The notes under the pieces: generated by a model
The model's input: the letters and a program-made list of their open reading frames with translations, nothing else
Told to the model about the DNA's origin: nothing
Databases searched by the model: none
Part shown: one piece after another, positions 51,868 to 61,000 of the stretch
How the letters are laid out: the number at the start of each line of letters is the position of its first letter
How positions within the stretch are numbered: the first letter of the stretch is position 1
NCBI RefSeq assembly: GCF_021325795.1
Contig: NZ_JAHPZX010000007.1
Span: forward strand, 1 to 64,000
DNA length: 64,000 nucleotides
Source of the DNA: Bordetella sp. LUAb4
GTDB lineage: Bacteria > Pseudomonadota > Gammaproteobacteria > Burkholderiales > Burkholderiaceae_B
Reading direction: 5' to 3'
Program-made: the position numbers and the translations under genes

Positions 51868-53232
51868 ATGTCTGAAATCAAACGCACTCTGTTCAAAGGC
51901 GGCATCGTCGTGACGATGGACGCCGGCACGGCTCATCCCACCGTGAGCGATGTCCTGGTCGTGGGCGATCGTATCGCCGAAATCGGTGTCGACCTGCCGG
52001 CCGCCGGCGCCGAGGTCATCGATGCGAAGGGCAGCATCGTCATGCCGGGCTTGATCGACGCCCACCACCATGCGTGGCTCGGTGTCATGCGCCGGCTCAT
52101 GCCGGATGTCGACGACCTGTTCGCCTACATCGATGTCGTGGCGCAGCAGCTGGGCGCGCATTACCGCCCGCTGGACATGTACCTGAGCACCCGGCTTACG
52201 GCGCTGGCATCGCTGGATGCGGGCATTACCACCATCGTCGATGCCTGCCACAGTTCGCGCACCCCCGAGCATACGGATGCGGCCTTGGATGCCTTGGCGA
52301 CTTCCGGGATACGCGCGCTGCACATGGTGGGCGCGGCGATGGACAAACAGGCCTCCAGCGCGCATCTGCCGGGCGATCTGGAACGCCTGGCGCGCGCCTG
52401 GAACAACGCCGACAGCCTGGTGCGCGCGGGTCTGTTCGGCCAACTCAACCTGGACTGGTGGAAGGTGGCGCGCAGCCTGGACATGCAGATCCTGACGGAG
52501 TTCATCGGCGACCTGGCTACGCTGGGCCCGGAGTTCGCGCAGCCGGGCGTTCTGGGGCCGCACAATATCTTCAATCACTGCACGCGGATTCCCGCCCAGA
52601 CCTGGCAATTGTTCGCGGACCGTGGCGTGAACGTGACGGTCAATCCCCGGTCGGACGCCTTGTTCGGTTTCGACGACGATGGGTTCGCCTGGCAGCAAGC
52701 GGTCAGCCATGGCTTGAAGCCGGCCTTGGGCATCGACCTGGATACGGCTTTCGGCAGCGATATGTTCGGTGAAATGCAGGCGCTGTTCGGACATCAGCGC
52801 GCGGCCATGCGCTATCGCAAGTTCCGTGGCCAGGAGGACGTGCCGGCGCCGATCACGGTGCAGGCGGTGCTGGAGTCGGCAACGGTCAACGGTGCGCGCG
52901 CGGCCGGCTTGGCCTCGCAGATCGGCACGCTGACGCCCGGCAAGCAAGCCGACATCATCATGGTGCGTACCCAGGGTATCGGCGTGTTCCCGGTCAACGA
53001 TGTCTTCGGCACCATCGTGCAGGCCGTGGATAGGGCTGATGTCGATACGGTGATGGTGGCGGGGCAGGTGCGCAAACGGGGCGGCAGGCTCGTGGACGTG
53101 GATCTGGACAAGTTGAGTGCGGAGGTGATGGCGTCGCGCGATCATCTGGTCGAGACGAGCGGCTATCGGTCGGGTTCGCTTGCCACGGCTGCGGCTGCTG
53201 CTGCTGTTGCGACGCCCGTCGCCGCGGCATGA
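51868..53232 (+). CDS. amidohydrolase (cytosine deaminase/AtzA-like)
   Basis: A 454-residue protein. ATG 51868 has CGGAG six bases upstream. The metal-dependent hydrolase fold is shown by VMPGLIDAHHHAWLG near residue 60, the His in FNHCTRIP, and the Asp in LGIDLDTAFGSD, followed by the C-terminal TLTPGKQADIIMVRTQG. This is the AtzA/TrzN/cytosine-deaminase-like group that hydrolyses ring amines or halides. The tail is Ala-rich. Its stop overlaps the next gene's ATG (53229-53232), an MFS carrier that may import the substrate. Confidence 0.88.
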   Translation: MSEIKRTLFKGGIVVTMDAGTAHPTVSDVLVVGDRIAEIGVDLPAAGAEVIDAKGSIVMPGLIDAHHHAWLGVMRRLMPDVDDLFAYIDVVAQQLGAHYRPLDMYLSTRLTALASLDAGITTIVDACHSSRTPEHTDAALDALATSGIRALHMVGAAMDKQASSAHLPGDLERLARAWNNADSLVRAGLFGQLNLDWWKVARSLDMQILTEFIGDLATLGPEFAQPGVLGPHNIFNHCTRIPAQTWQLFADRGVNVTVNPRSDALFGFDDDGFAWQQAVSHGLKPALGIDLDTAFGSDMFGEMQALFGHQRAAMRYRKFRGQEDVPAPITVQAVLESATVNGARAAGLASQIGTLTPGKQADIIMVRTQGIGVFPVNDVFGTIVQAVDRADVDTVMVAGQVRKRGGRLVDVDLDKLSAEVMASRDHLVETSGYRSGSLATAAAAAAVATPVAAA

Positions 53233-54491
53233 GCGAGGAGCCGAACATGTCTTCAGTGACCATGAAGCCCGCGACGAAATCCGGTACTCGACACGTCGCG
53301 GCTCAGGATCCGGCCGGCGCACCTGATGCCGCATCCACCACCTTGGCTCGCCCATCCTTGCCTGTCATCGCGGCCTTGTTCGCCGGCTACCTGGCGGTCG
53401 GCCTGCCTTTGCCGGTCATGCCCCTGTTCATCCACGAGAAGCTTGGCTTCGGCACGCTGATCGTGGGACTGGTGATCGGCATTCAATTCGTCGCCACCGT
53501 GCTGGCGCGCGGCTATGCCGGCTACATCACCGACAAGCGAGGCGGCAAGCGCTCCGCCTTGCAAGGCGCGGCGTTCTGCGCCCTGGGAGGGCTGCTGTAT
53601 CTGCTCGCCGCCATGCCCGGCCTGGCGCCCGCCGCCAGCCTGGCGGCCGTGGTGGCGGGACGGCTGGCGGCTGGGCTGGGAGAGAGCCAATTCGTCACGG
53701 GCTGCGTGTCGTGGTCCATTGCGTCGGTCGGGCCGCGGCGAGCGGGCATGTCCATGTCCTGGACAGGTAGCGCGATGTTCGCGGCGCTGGCCATCGGCGC
53801 GCCGGTGGGGATGGCGCTGTATCAGGCCTGGGGCTTGGCGGCGGTCATGATCGCGTGCATCGCCGCGCCTCTGCTGGCGATGGCGATCATGCTGGCCGCG
53901 ACGGCGTACGCATCGCCAGGTGGCGTGCGGCTGCCCTTTATTCGCGTCGTGGGCCAGATCTGGCGGGAAGGGTTGGGCCTGATGCTGCAAGGCGTGGGTC
54001 TGGCCGGCTTGACCGCCTTTGCATCGCTGTACTTCGCCTATCGCCAGTGGGGGCATGCGGGCCTGGTGATGACGGCATTTGGGATTGGCTTCATCGTCGT
54101 ACGCCTGATGTTGGGACATTTGCCTGACCGCATCGGCGGTTACCGCGTCGCGCTCTGGTCGCTGGTCGTCGAAGCGATCGGCCAGCTCATGGTGTGGAGC
54201 GCTACGCAAGAGACGGTGGCGTTGGCAGGCGCGCTGGTGACGGGGCTGGGATGTGCCCTGATCTTTCCCGCGCTGGGCGTGGAGGCGCTTAAGCGGGTGC
54301 CGCCGGCCAACCGGGGCAGTGCCATGGGCGCGTTCGTCGCATTCCTTGATATCGCCTACGGCATTGCGGGACCGGTAGCGGGCTTCATCGCCGGCCAGGC
54401 GGGCTATGCCGCGGTCTATCTCTTTGGCGCGGTCTGCGCCTTGCTGGGCGCTATGCTGGTGCGCGGCGCCCATGTCCGTTCTGTCATTTGA
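53229..54491 (+). CDS. MFS transporter, YfcJ/arabinose-efflux type
   Basis: A 420-residue protein with 12 hydrophobic segments. The ATG at 53229 overlaps the amidohydrolase stop; a second ATG at 53247 has GAGGAG well placed before it and may be the real start. The loop motif GYAGYITDKRGGKRSALQG and MLGHLPDRIGGYRVALW are MFS hallmarks, and the overall pattern (GYLAVGLPLPVMPLFIHEKLGFG) is that of YfcJ/YhhS-type exporters. It is the partner gene of the amidohydrolase. Confidence 0.85.
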   Translation: MSEEPNMSSVTMKPATKSGTRHVAAQDPAGAPDAASTTLARPSLPVIAALFAGYLAVGLPLPVMPLFIHEKLGFGTLIVGLVIGIQFVATVLARGYAGYITDKRGGKRSALQGAAFCALGGLLYLLAAMPGLAPAASLAAVVAGRLAAGLGESQFVTGCVSWSIASVGPRRAGMSMSWTGSAMFAALAIGAPVGMALYQAWGLAAVMIACIAAPLLAMAIMLAATAYASPGGVRLPFIRVVGQIWREGLGLMLQGVGLAGLTAFASLYFAYRQWGHAGLVMTAFGIGFIVVRLMLGHLPDRIGGYRVALWSLVVEAIGQLMVWSATQETVALAGALVTGLGCALIFPALGVEALKRVPPANRGSAMGAFVAFLDIAYGIAGPVAGFIAGQAGYAAVYLFGAVCALLGAMLVRGAHVRSVI

Positions 54492-54644
54492 AACGGCTGA
54501 AGTTCAATACGCAGGCAGGAGATCCTGAATTACAGGACGCACTCATTGAAATTTGTGCGAATATCTCGGGCGTTGCTCTGCCGGAGTGAAATAACCCTTA
54601 TCCTGGGACGCGCGGGGCTGGTCTTCCTGGAGCATTGGTACGCG

Positions 54645-55280
54645 ATGAAATTCGAGCTGATAGGCATGCTGGACTCGCCCTATGTGAGGCGAGTTGCCAT
54701 TTCGATGCAGGTCATGGGCTTGCCCTACACCCATCAGGCCATCTCGGTATTTCGCGGGTACGACGCCTTCAAGACGATCAATCCCGTGGTCAAAGCGCCC
54801 ACATTGATCACGGAAGATGGCGTGGTGCTGACGGATTCGACTTTGATCCTGCAGTATCTGGAATCGCTGGTGCCAGAGGAACGCCGCCTGGTTCCGGAGG
54901 AACCCGAGGCGCGCCTGCCCGTCCTGCGTCTGACGGGCCTGGCCCTGGTGGCCAGCGAGAAGGCGATCCAGATCGCCTACGAACGCAACTTGCGCCCGCA
55001 GGACAAGCAACACCAGCCGTGGGTGGACCGGGTCGAAAACCAACTGCGGGCGGCGTTCGGCGAGATCGAAAAAGATCTGGGTGCATCACCCCTGGTCTGG
55101 GCGACGGATTCGGACGAAGCACCCGTCGAGCAGGACGGTATCAGCATTGCCGTGGCCTGGCATTTCACCCAGCGGATGTTGCCGGGTCTGATCGCCCCGG
55201 AAGACTATCCGCTGCAGGCCGCCTGGTCCGCGCTGGCGGAAGATCAGGATGCATTCAAGGCCGCGCCTTATACGCCTTAG
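54645..55280 (+). CDS. glutathione S-transferase family protein
   Basis: A 211-residue protein. MKFELIGMLDSPYVRRVAIS is the GST N-terminus with the catalytic Ser, and the cis-Pro and glutathione site are in NPVVKAPTLITEDGVVLTDSTLILQYLE. The frame is open 33 codons upstream, but that part is not GST-like. The C-terminal helical domain is present. It converges with the IclR gene, their ends overlapping by four bases. Confidence 0.85.
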   Translation: MKFELIGMLDSPYVRRVAISMQVMGLPYTHQAISVFRGYDAFKTINPVVKAPTLITEDGVVLTDSTLILQYLESLVPEERRLVPEEPEARLPVLRLTGLALVASEKAIQIAYERNLRPQDKQHQPWVDRVENQLRAAFGEIEKDLGASPLVWATDSDEAPVEQDGISIAVAWHFTQRMLPGLIAPEDYPLQAAWSALAEDQDAFKAAPYTP

Positions 55281-56026
55281 AGATTGTCGATGGCTTGATG
55301 CCGCGACAGATCCGCCACGATCTTGACCAGCACCTTGACGTGCTGGCTCCAGGCGGACTCCATCCGCCCGATCGGTCCCACGATGGACAAGGCATAGCCT
55401 TTCCCCGCCATGGAAAAGGGCGCGGCGATGGCGGCCAGGTCGGGTACGCTTTCCGCGATGTTCGCCGACCAGCCGCGTTCGCGCGCCAGATCCAGATCCT
55501 TGAGTAGCGCTTTCTTGCTGGTGAGGGTCTTGTTGGTGAGGGCCTTCATCTCCAGGCTGTCCAGGACTTTCTTCAGTTCTTCCGCGTCCAGGACGGACAG
55601 CAAGGCCTTGCCCAAGGAGTTCGAATGCAGGCTACGCGCCTCGCCGGCTTGGGCCGTGTAGCGAATGGCTTGGGGCGAATGGGCGCAATCCAGATAAATC
55701 ACCTGCAGGTCCTCACGGGTCCCCAGGACGGCGGTTTCCCCGCTCTCGTCGCGCAGCCGCGCCAGATAGGGCCGCAGGATATCCAGGATGGGATCCTGGA
55801 GGTCGATCGCCGCGCATATTCCCATCAATTTCTTGGTCGGGTAATAGGTGCGTTTACGGGTCTGGTACAGATACCCGCGTGAGACCAGCGTGCGCACCAG
55901 CGCCAAGGTACTGGACATGGGCGCCGCCAGCGCCTGCGCGAGTTCCGTCAGCGAAAGGGGTTCCCCCTTGCCCGCATAGCATTCGAACAGATCCAGCGTT
56001 CGGGCCACCAGTTTTACTTCCGACAT
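55277..56026 (-). CDS. IclR-family transcriptional regulator
   Basis: A 249-residue protein from ATG 56026, with AGGA seven bases upstream; the frame is open to 56134, but the extension lacks family features. Residues about 8-70 are the winged helix (LTELAQALAAPMSSTLALVR, TLVSRGYLYQTRKRTYYPT). The effector domain follows with SNSLGKALLSVLD and the final GYALSIVGPIGRMES, typical of IclR. It is divergent from the leader remnant and acyl-CoA dehydrogenase gene, its probable targets. Confidence 0.9.
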   Translation of the reverse strand: MSEVKLVARTLDLFECYAGKGEPLSLTELAQALAAPMSSTLALVRTLVSRGYLYQTRKRTYYPTKKLMGICAAIDLQDPILDILRPYLARLRDESGETAVLGTREDLQVIYLDCAHSPQAIRYTAQAGEARSLHSNSLGKALLSVLDAEELKKVLDSLEMKALTNKTLTSKKALLKDLDLARERGWSANIAESVPDLAAIAAPFSMAGKGYALSIVGPIGRMESAWSQHVKVLVKIVADLSRHQAIDNL

Positions 56027-56280
56027 GATTCGATCCTGAAGATAACGCGGGAGAGCGGCAGCAACCCGCCAGATCCGAACAGAGGGGAACGGACAATTCA
56101 TCGTCCAAATATCCCAACCACCTAAGTCTAACAAAATTCATGGTGGTGAATAAATATTCACAGATAAGAATTTCGTGTGATATATTTTTTTCGTGCCTGA
56201 AGCAGAAGGTACCTAAGCTGGCGCTACACAAGTGCCGCGACCAAGAGCGTGGCCGAAAAAATCAGACCGAGGAGACAAAG
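56027..56280. promoter_or_regulatory. AT-rich divergent promoter region for IclR and acyl-CoA dehydrogenase genes
   Basis: The segment 56130-56200 is clearly AT-rich against its surroundings. It holds overlapping dyads: TTCA...TGAA round GGTGG (near 56137-56150) and GAAT-AAAT-ATTC (56148-56159), followed by ACAGATAAGAAT. Position between an IclR gene and its probable target suggests the operator and promoters lie here; the exact -35/-10 elements are not resolved. Confidence 0.4.
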
Positions 56281-56361
56281 ATGATCCGCTGGTCCATGAA
56301 GGTGGTGGTAGCCCTCGGTTTGGTCGGAGTCCGCTTCGCCGGTACGCCACTTCCGCCATGA
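56281..56361 (+). pseudogene. truncated export leader, probable remnant of a deleted Bug-type gene
   Basis: A strong GAGGAG (56269-56274) precedes ATG 56281, and the frame reads MIRWSMKVVVALGLVGVRFA before stopping after 26 codons. This is the look of a signal peptide (basic start, hydrophobic core) with the ribosome-binding site and spacing seen at the Bug gene at 38138, but no mature protein follows. The next gene is an acyl-CoA dehydrogenase, as often found beside Bug genes. A deletion that removed the body of the gene is the simplest reading; a small membrane peptide is the alternative. Confidence 0.4.
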
Positions 56362-56492
56362 TCGATACCGCGAAAGAAGCACGCGCCAGGCCGTCGATGG
56401 CGGATCGATAACGTAGAACCACGGCATGGGGCGTGCGCCGTTCGCGGCATCGCCCGTGCGTTTTTTGAAACCCTAGCCAGCAGGATGCAGCA

Positions 56493-57656
56493 ATGGATTT
56501 CCGTCTGAGTGACGAACAAGAGCAGATCAAGGCCGCCATCGAACGCTTGTGTGAGCCTTTCGATGACGACTACTGGTTCAAGAAGGATAAGGAGGGCGGT
56601 TTTCCCTTCGATTTCCACCAGGCGCTGGCGCAGGCGGGTTGGCTGGGTATCGCCATGCCGCAGGAATACGGCGGCGCCGGTCTGGGGATCAGCGAAGCGG
56701 CGTTGATGATGCATACGATATCCGCCACCGGTGCGGGCCTGTCCGGTGCATCCGCCGTGCACATGAATATCTTCGGCCTGCATCCGGTGGTCGTGTTCGG
56801 TAATGACGAGCAGAAGCAACGGTGGTTACCGTCGCTCATCGCGGGCAAGGACAAAGCGTGCTTTGGCGTCACCGAACCCAATACGGGTTTGAATACGCTG
56901 AAGCTGAAGACCCGGGCCGTGCGCCAAGGCGATCACTACGTGGTCACCGGGCAGAAAGTGTGGATCTCGACCGCGCAGGTGGCCAATAAGATCCTTCTGC
57001 TGGCGCGCACCAAGCCCATCGAGGAGTGCAAGGGCAGTGAAGGGCTCAGTCTTTTCTATACCGACCTGGACCGCAAGGCCATAGAAGTCCATGAGATAGA
57101 GAAGATGGGCCGCAAGTGCGTCGATTCGAATCAGCTGTTCATCGATGATCTACGCATTCCCGTCGAGGACCGTATCGGCGAGGAAGGCAAGGGCTTCAGC
57201 TATATCCTGCACGGTCTCAATCCGGAACGCATCCTGATCGCCGCCGAAGCGGTGGGCCTGGGCCGCGCGGCGTTGCGCCGGGCGGCAAAATACGCCAACG
57301 AACGCGAGGTGTTCGACCGTCCGATCGGCAAGAACCAGGGCATCCAGCATCCACTGGCGAAGTCGTGGATGGAGTTGGAAGCCGCGTACCTCATGGTCCA
57401 AAAGGCCGCGTGGATGTACGACCAGAAGGAAGCTTGCGGCGCGGAAGCCAACAGCGCGAAATTCCTGGGCGCCGAGGCCTGCTACAGGGCATGCGAGAAC
57501 GCCATCTTCACGCACGGCGGCATGGGCTATGCCAAGGAATATCACGTGGAACGCTACCTGCGCGAGGCATGGATACCACGTCTCGCACCGGTGAGCCCGC
57601 AGATGATCATGAGCTTCATCGCGGAAAAGGCCTTGGGACTGCCGAAGTCGTACTAG
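56493..57656 (+). CDS. acyl-CoA dehydrogenase
   Basis: A 387-residue protein with the full family layout: MPQEYGGAGLGISEAALMM, the FAD/substrate motif CFGVTEPNTGLNTLKLKT, GQKVWISTAQVAN, then the helical C-domain with RPIGKNQGIQHPLAKSWMEL-like FDRPIGKNQGIQHPLA and the final THGGMGYAKEYHVERYLREA. The base that abstracts the alpha proton in most relatives is a Glu in the late helix; in this sequence the region reads FTHGGMGYAKEYHVE. It oxidises acyl-CoA, passing electrons to ETF. The stop shares the bases CTAG with the stop of the convergent reductase gene. Confidence 0.92.
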   Translation: MDFRLSDEQEQIKAAIERLCEPFDDDYWFKKDKEGGFPFDFHQALAQAGWLGIAMPQEYGGAGLGISEAALMMHTISATGAGLSGASAVHMNIFGLHPVVVFGNDEQKQRWLPSLIAGKDKACFGVTEPNTGLNTLKLKTRAVRQGDHYVVTGQKVWISTAQVANKILLLARTKPIEECKGSEGLSLFYTDLDRKAIEVHEIEKMGRKCVDSNQLFIDDLRIPVEDRIGEEGKGFSYILHGLNPERILIAAEAVGLGRAALRRAAKYANEREVFDRPIGKNQGIQHPLAKSWMELEAAYLMVQKAAWMYDQKEACGAEANSAKFLGAEACYRACENAIFTHGGMGYAKEYHVERYLREAWIPRLAPVSPQMIMSFIAEKALGLPKSY

Positions 57657-58519
57657 GCCTTGATCCCTTCCAGCGCCGCCATCGCGTCGTCAGGCAGGTC
57701 GATATCGGCGCTGGCCAGGTTTTCCCGCAGATGGCCGACGGAGGACGTGCCCGGAATCAGCAAGATGTTCGGCGAGCGGCGCAGCAGCCAGGCAAGCGCC
57801 ACTTGCATCGGCGTCGCGTTCAATCGTGCGGCGACGTCGGACAGGATGGACGATTGCAGCGGGCTGAAGCCGCCTAGCGGGAAGAAGGGCACATACGCGA
57901 TGCCGTCGCGGGCGAGGTCATCGATCAAGGCGTCATCGTGGCGGTGCGCCAGGTTGTATTGATTCTGCACGCACACGATGTCGCAGATGCCGCGGCCTTG
58001 CGCGATTTGTTTCGCGGTGGCGTTGCTCAGGCCGATATGGCGGATCAGGCCTTGCTGCTGCAATCCGGCCAGCACGGTCAGCATCGGCTCGATGTCGCCT
58101 TCGCCAGGACCATGGACGTCGAACATCAGGCGCAGATTGACCACATCCATCACGTCCAGGCCCAGATTGCGCAGATTGTCGTGGACGGCAGCGGTCAAAT
58201 CCTCAGGGGAAAACGCTGGTTGCCACGATGCATCGGCACCACGCCGCGCGCCTACCTTGGTGACGATGCGCAAGGTATCGGAATACGGAGCCAGGGCCTC
58301 GCGGATCAACTGATTGGTGACGTGGGGGCCGTAGAAATCGCTGGTATCGATGTGGTCGACGCCGGCTTCGATAGCGGCGCGCAAGACCGCCAGCGCGGCC
58401 GCCTTGTCCTTGGGCGGACCGAAGACCCCCGGGCCGGCCAACTGCATGGCGCCGTAGCCGAGCCGCTTTACATCACGGCCAGCCAGCGGGTAGGTGTGGG
58501 GATATTGATTGCGGGACAT
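57653..58519 (-). CDS. aldo/keto reductase
   Basis: A 288-residue protein. ATG 58519 has AAGGAA five bases upstream. The catalytic set is visible: Asp and Tyr in GVDHIDTSDFYGPH near residue 57, Lys in RIVTKVGARRG near 88; a His partner is missing or shifted (the loop reads DVMDVVNLRLM). The NADPH-binding end (ILLIPGTSSVGHLRENLAS) is typical. It is related to the oxidoreductases of the YajO/Tas type. It faces a LysR gene across an inverted repeat and is its likely target. Confidence 0.85.
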   Translation of the reverse strand: MSRNQYPHTYPLAGRDVKRLGYGAMQLAGPGVFGPPKDKAAALAVLRAAIEAGVDHIDTSDFYGPHVTNQLIREALAPYSDTLRIVTKVGARRGADASWQPAFSPEDLTAAVHDNLRNLGLDVMDVVNLRLMFDVHGPGEGDIEPMLTVLAGLQQQGLIRHIGLSNATAKQIAQGRGICDIVCVQNQYNLAHRHDDALIDDLARDGIAYVPFFPLGGFSPLQSSILSDVAARLNATPMQVALAWLLRRSPNILLIPGTSSVGHLRENLASADIDLPDDAMAALEGIKA

Positions 58520-58624
58520 GGGTTTCCTTGCAGGGAAGTCGGAAGGTAAGGGATCCACTGACGGTGCTGCGTCAGTGCCATGGCTACAAGATAAACATTC
58601 TGGCCGTCGTTGATAATCCCGTAC

Positions 58625-58647
58625 AATCCGTACGAGCTGTACGGATT
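58625..58647. promoter_or_regulatory. 9-5-9 inverted repeat, probable LysR operator
   Basis: AATCCGTAC (58625-58633) and GTACGGATT (58639-58647) form a perfect inverted repeat around GAGCT, 9 bases before the GTG of the LysR gene. A direct partial copy, AATCCCGTAC, precedes it at 58615-58624. The location between divergent genes is that of an autoregulatory LysR site. Confidence 0.7.
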
Positions 58648-58655
58648 TTAGAACA

Positions 58656-59567
58656 GTGAAAATCGACCTGAATGATCTCAGCGCATTTGCCGCCGTGGCC
58701 ATGGCCGGCGGCTTCCGTGACGCCGCGCGGCTGCATGACACCAGCGCTTCCCGCTTGAGCGATGCCGTCCGCCGCCTGGAGGCGCAGCTAGGCGTTCGGT
58801 TGTTGCACCGGACCACGCGCAGCGTGTCCTTGACGGAGGCAGGCCGAGGCCTGCTCACTCGCCTGGAACCGGCGCTGACGGAAATGCAGTCGGCGCTGGA
58901 GGCAGTCAACGTTTTTCGCGACCGGCCCGCCGGCACGCTGCGGCTCAACGTTCCCGTCAGCGTGGCGCGCCTGGTCTTGCCGGCCATCGTTTCGCCTTTT
59001 CTGGCGGCCTATCCGGACATCCGTCTGGACGTCGTGGCGGAAGAAAGTTTCGTCGATATCCTGGCGGAAGGCTGCGACGCGGGCATACGCTACGGCGAGC
59101 GCTTGGAGCAGGACATGATCGCCGTGCCCATCGGGCCACGCACCCAGCGCATGGCCGCCGCGGCCGCGCCTGCATATCTGGCGCGGCACGGCCAGCCCGA
59201 GCATCCGCGCGACTTGATGAACCATGCTTGCCTGCGCGGCCGCTTTCCCAGCGGCAATATGGCGGTGTGGGAGTTCGAGCGCGGCGGCGAAACCCTGCGC
59301 ATAGACGCGACGGGACCCCTGGTGGTCCTGATCGGCGGCGGGGTGGACCTTGCCGTCGATGCGGCCATCGGGGGCAGCGGCATCGTGTATCTGTTCGAAC
59401 AATGGCTGCGACCGCATCTGGATAGCGGCGCGCTGGTGCCTATCCTCGAACCATGGTGGCAGCGCTTTCCAGGGCCTTATCTCTACTACTCCGGCCGCCG
59501 CTTCATGCCCGCGGCGCTGAAGGCCTTCGTCGATTTCGTCAGGACGCAAGCCCCGATCACGGCCTGA
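58656..59567 (+). CDS. LysR-family transcriptional regulator
   Basis: A 303-residue protein with GTG start at 58656. The N-terminal helix-turn-helix (LNDLSAFAAVAMAGGFRDAA, LHDTSASRLSDAVRRLEAQLG) and the effector domain are typical. It is divergent from the aldo/keto reductase gene and begins close after the 9-5-9 repeat. Its end overlaps the end of the convergent MFS gene by 11 bases. Confidence 0.9.
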   Translation: MKIDLNDLSAFAAVAMAGGFRDAARLHDTSASRLSDAVRRLEAQLGVRLLHRTTRSVSLTEAGRGLLTRLEPALTEMQSALEAVNVFRDRPAGTLRLNVPVSVARLVLPAIVSPFLAAYPDIRLDVVAEESFVDILAEGCDAGIRYGERLEQDMIAVPIGPRTQRMAAAAAPAYLARHGQPEHPRDLMNHACLRGRFPSGNMAVWEFERGGETLRIDATGPLVVLIGGGVDLAVDAAIGGSGIVYLFEQWLRPHLDSGALVPILEPWWQRFPGPYLYYSGRRFMPAALKAFVDFVRTQAPITA

Positions 59568-60885
59568 GCCGGCGAGCAGGGAAGCCGTGTTCCCGCGCCA
59601 GGAAGACCACGCACCATGCGGCGACGGCCAGTACCATCAAGACCCAGGGCAAGGCTCGCGCGCCGACGGTGCCGAGCATGGCGCCGCCCAGGATGCCGCT
59701 GCCGGCGAAAGCCAGGTTGAACACGGTCACCAGCATCGATTGCCCCATGGTCTCGTGGGCGCCGGCCGCGTCGCCCAGGGCGGTCTGTAGCAGCGTCGGC
59801 GCGCCGCTGAAGCTCAGGCCCCACAGCGCGGCGCCGCCCGCGACGACGGGCCAGCATGCGCCCCAGAATCCATACGCCACCGTGACGCCGACGAATAGCA
59901 CCAGCGAACCCAGGACAAGGCTGCGCAAATGCCGGTCGACCAACCAGCCAACCAGCCACAAGCCCGCCAGGGTACACAGCCCGAAGGTGGACAGGACGAC
60001 GCCGAGATGACCTTCCAACTCGACTGCCGCGAGGAAGGAGGCAATGTAGGTGTAGAGGGTGTAGTGCGCCAGCACCCACAGCAGGACCACGGTCAGCACG
60101 GGCCGCACGCCGGGCATGGTCAGCACTTGGGTCAGGGTGGGGCGGTCGTCGTGGGTGGGCGACGCATTGCCTTCCGGGTTTTGGTCCTTCTCGCCGCCCA
60201 CGTCAGGCACGGCCAGCAGCAGCCAGCCGATCAAGGTCAGGGGCAGGGCGGACAGGCCGGCGAAGATCCAGCGCCAACCGACCCACTGGCCCAGCCACGT
60301 CGCCAACGGTACGCCCAAGGCCAACGCCAGCGGTATCCCCAGCATGGCGACGGCCAGGGCGCGGCCTTGTTGCGCGGGGGGCGCCAGCCGGCGCGCGAAG
60401 GTGGCGATCTCGCTCCAGGCCAGGCCCGCCGCGCCGCCCACCACGAAACGCGCGGCCAGGGTCAGCACGAAATCCGGTGACAGGGCGGTGATGGCATTGC
60501 ACAGAAAAAAGCCGAACAGGGCGAGGATCAGGACGCGGCGCCTTGGCCAATGGCGCAGGCGGGTGGCCAAGGGCACGGCGCCCAGGCCGGCGCCCAGGGC
60601 ACACAGCGTGACCAACTGCCCGGCCCAGGCTTGGGAGACGCCCAGGCCTGTAGCGACTTGCGGGAGCAGGCCGGCCGGCACGCTTTCGTTGGCGGTCGCG
60701 GCGAAACTGGCCAGCATCAGCGCGAACAGGCCGGGCCAATGCAGGGCGGTGTCTGGCCCGTCGGAGGAGGCTATCGGTGTGGCGGGCACGACGGGGGCTA
60801 CGGGCACCGCGGGCACTGCGGACGCCACGGACGCCACGGAATCCGCGGGCGCTAGGGTTGCGCTGGGCGTGAAACTGGAACTCAT
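59557..60885 (-). CDS. MFS transporter, AraJ/sugar-efflux type
   Basis: A 442-residue protein from ATG 60885. An unusual N-terminal segment of about 40 residues is made of Ala/Val/Pro/Thr repeats (SVASVASAVPAVPVAP), encoded by short GC-rich repeats. About 12 hydrophobic segments follow with the MFS motifs LATRLRHWPRRRVLIL and GLWLVGWLVDRHLRSLVLG. The ANESVPAGLLPQVATGLGVSQ opening is characteristic of AraJ/DHA1 efflux proteins. It is divergent from a LysR gene across 115 bases. Confidence 0.85.
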   Translation of the reverse strand: MSSSFTPSATLAPADSVASVASAVPAVPVAPVVPATPIASSDGPDTALHWPGLFALMLASFAATANESVPAGLLPQVATGLGVSQAWAGQLVTLCALGAGLGAVPLATRLRHWPRRRVLILALFGFFLCNAITALSPDFVLTLAARFVVGGAAGLAWSEIATFARRLAPPAQQGRALAVAMLGIPLALALGVPLATWLGQWVGWRWIFAGLSALPLTLIGWLLLAVPDVGGEKDQNPEGNASPTHDDRPTLTQVLTMPGVRPVLTVVLLWVLAHYTLYTYIASFLAAVELEGHLGVVLSTFGLCTLAGLWLVGWLVDRHLRSLVLGSLVLFVGVTVAYGFWGACWPVVAGGAALWGLSFSGAPTLLQTALGDAAGAHETMGQSMLVTVFNLAFAGSGILGGAMLGTVGARALPWVLMVLAVAAWCVVFLAREHGFPARRLRP

Positions 60886-61000
60886 GGGGATGCATTTGTG
60901 AAGAGCCCCCAGGGTGGGGGCAACGGGCGTCAGTATGAATATGTCCGGTATATTTGATAATTGGTCTCCAGTGAGACTCACTTTCAAATGTAAATGAATA

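Noticed and set aside
51766-53355. Long antisense frame opposite the amidohydrolase gene
   Set aside because: High-Arg/His composition without motifs, and the opposite strand encodes a complete amidohydrolase.
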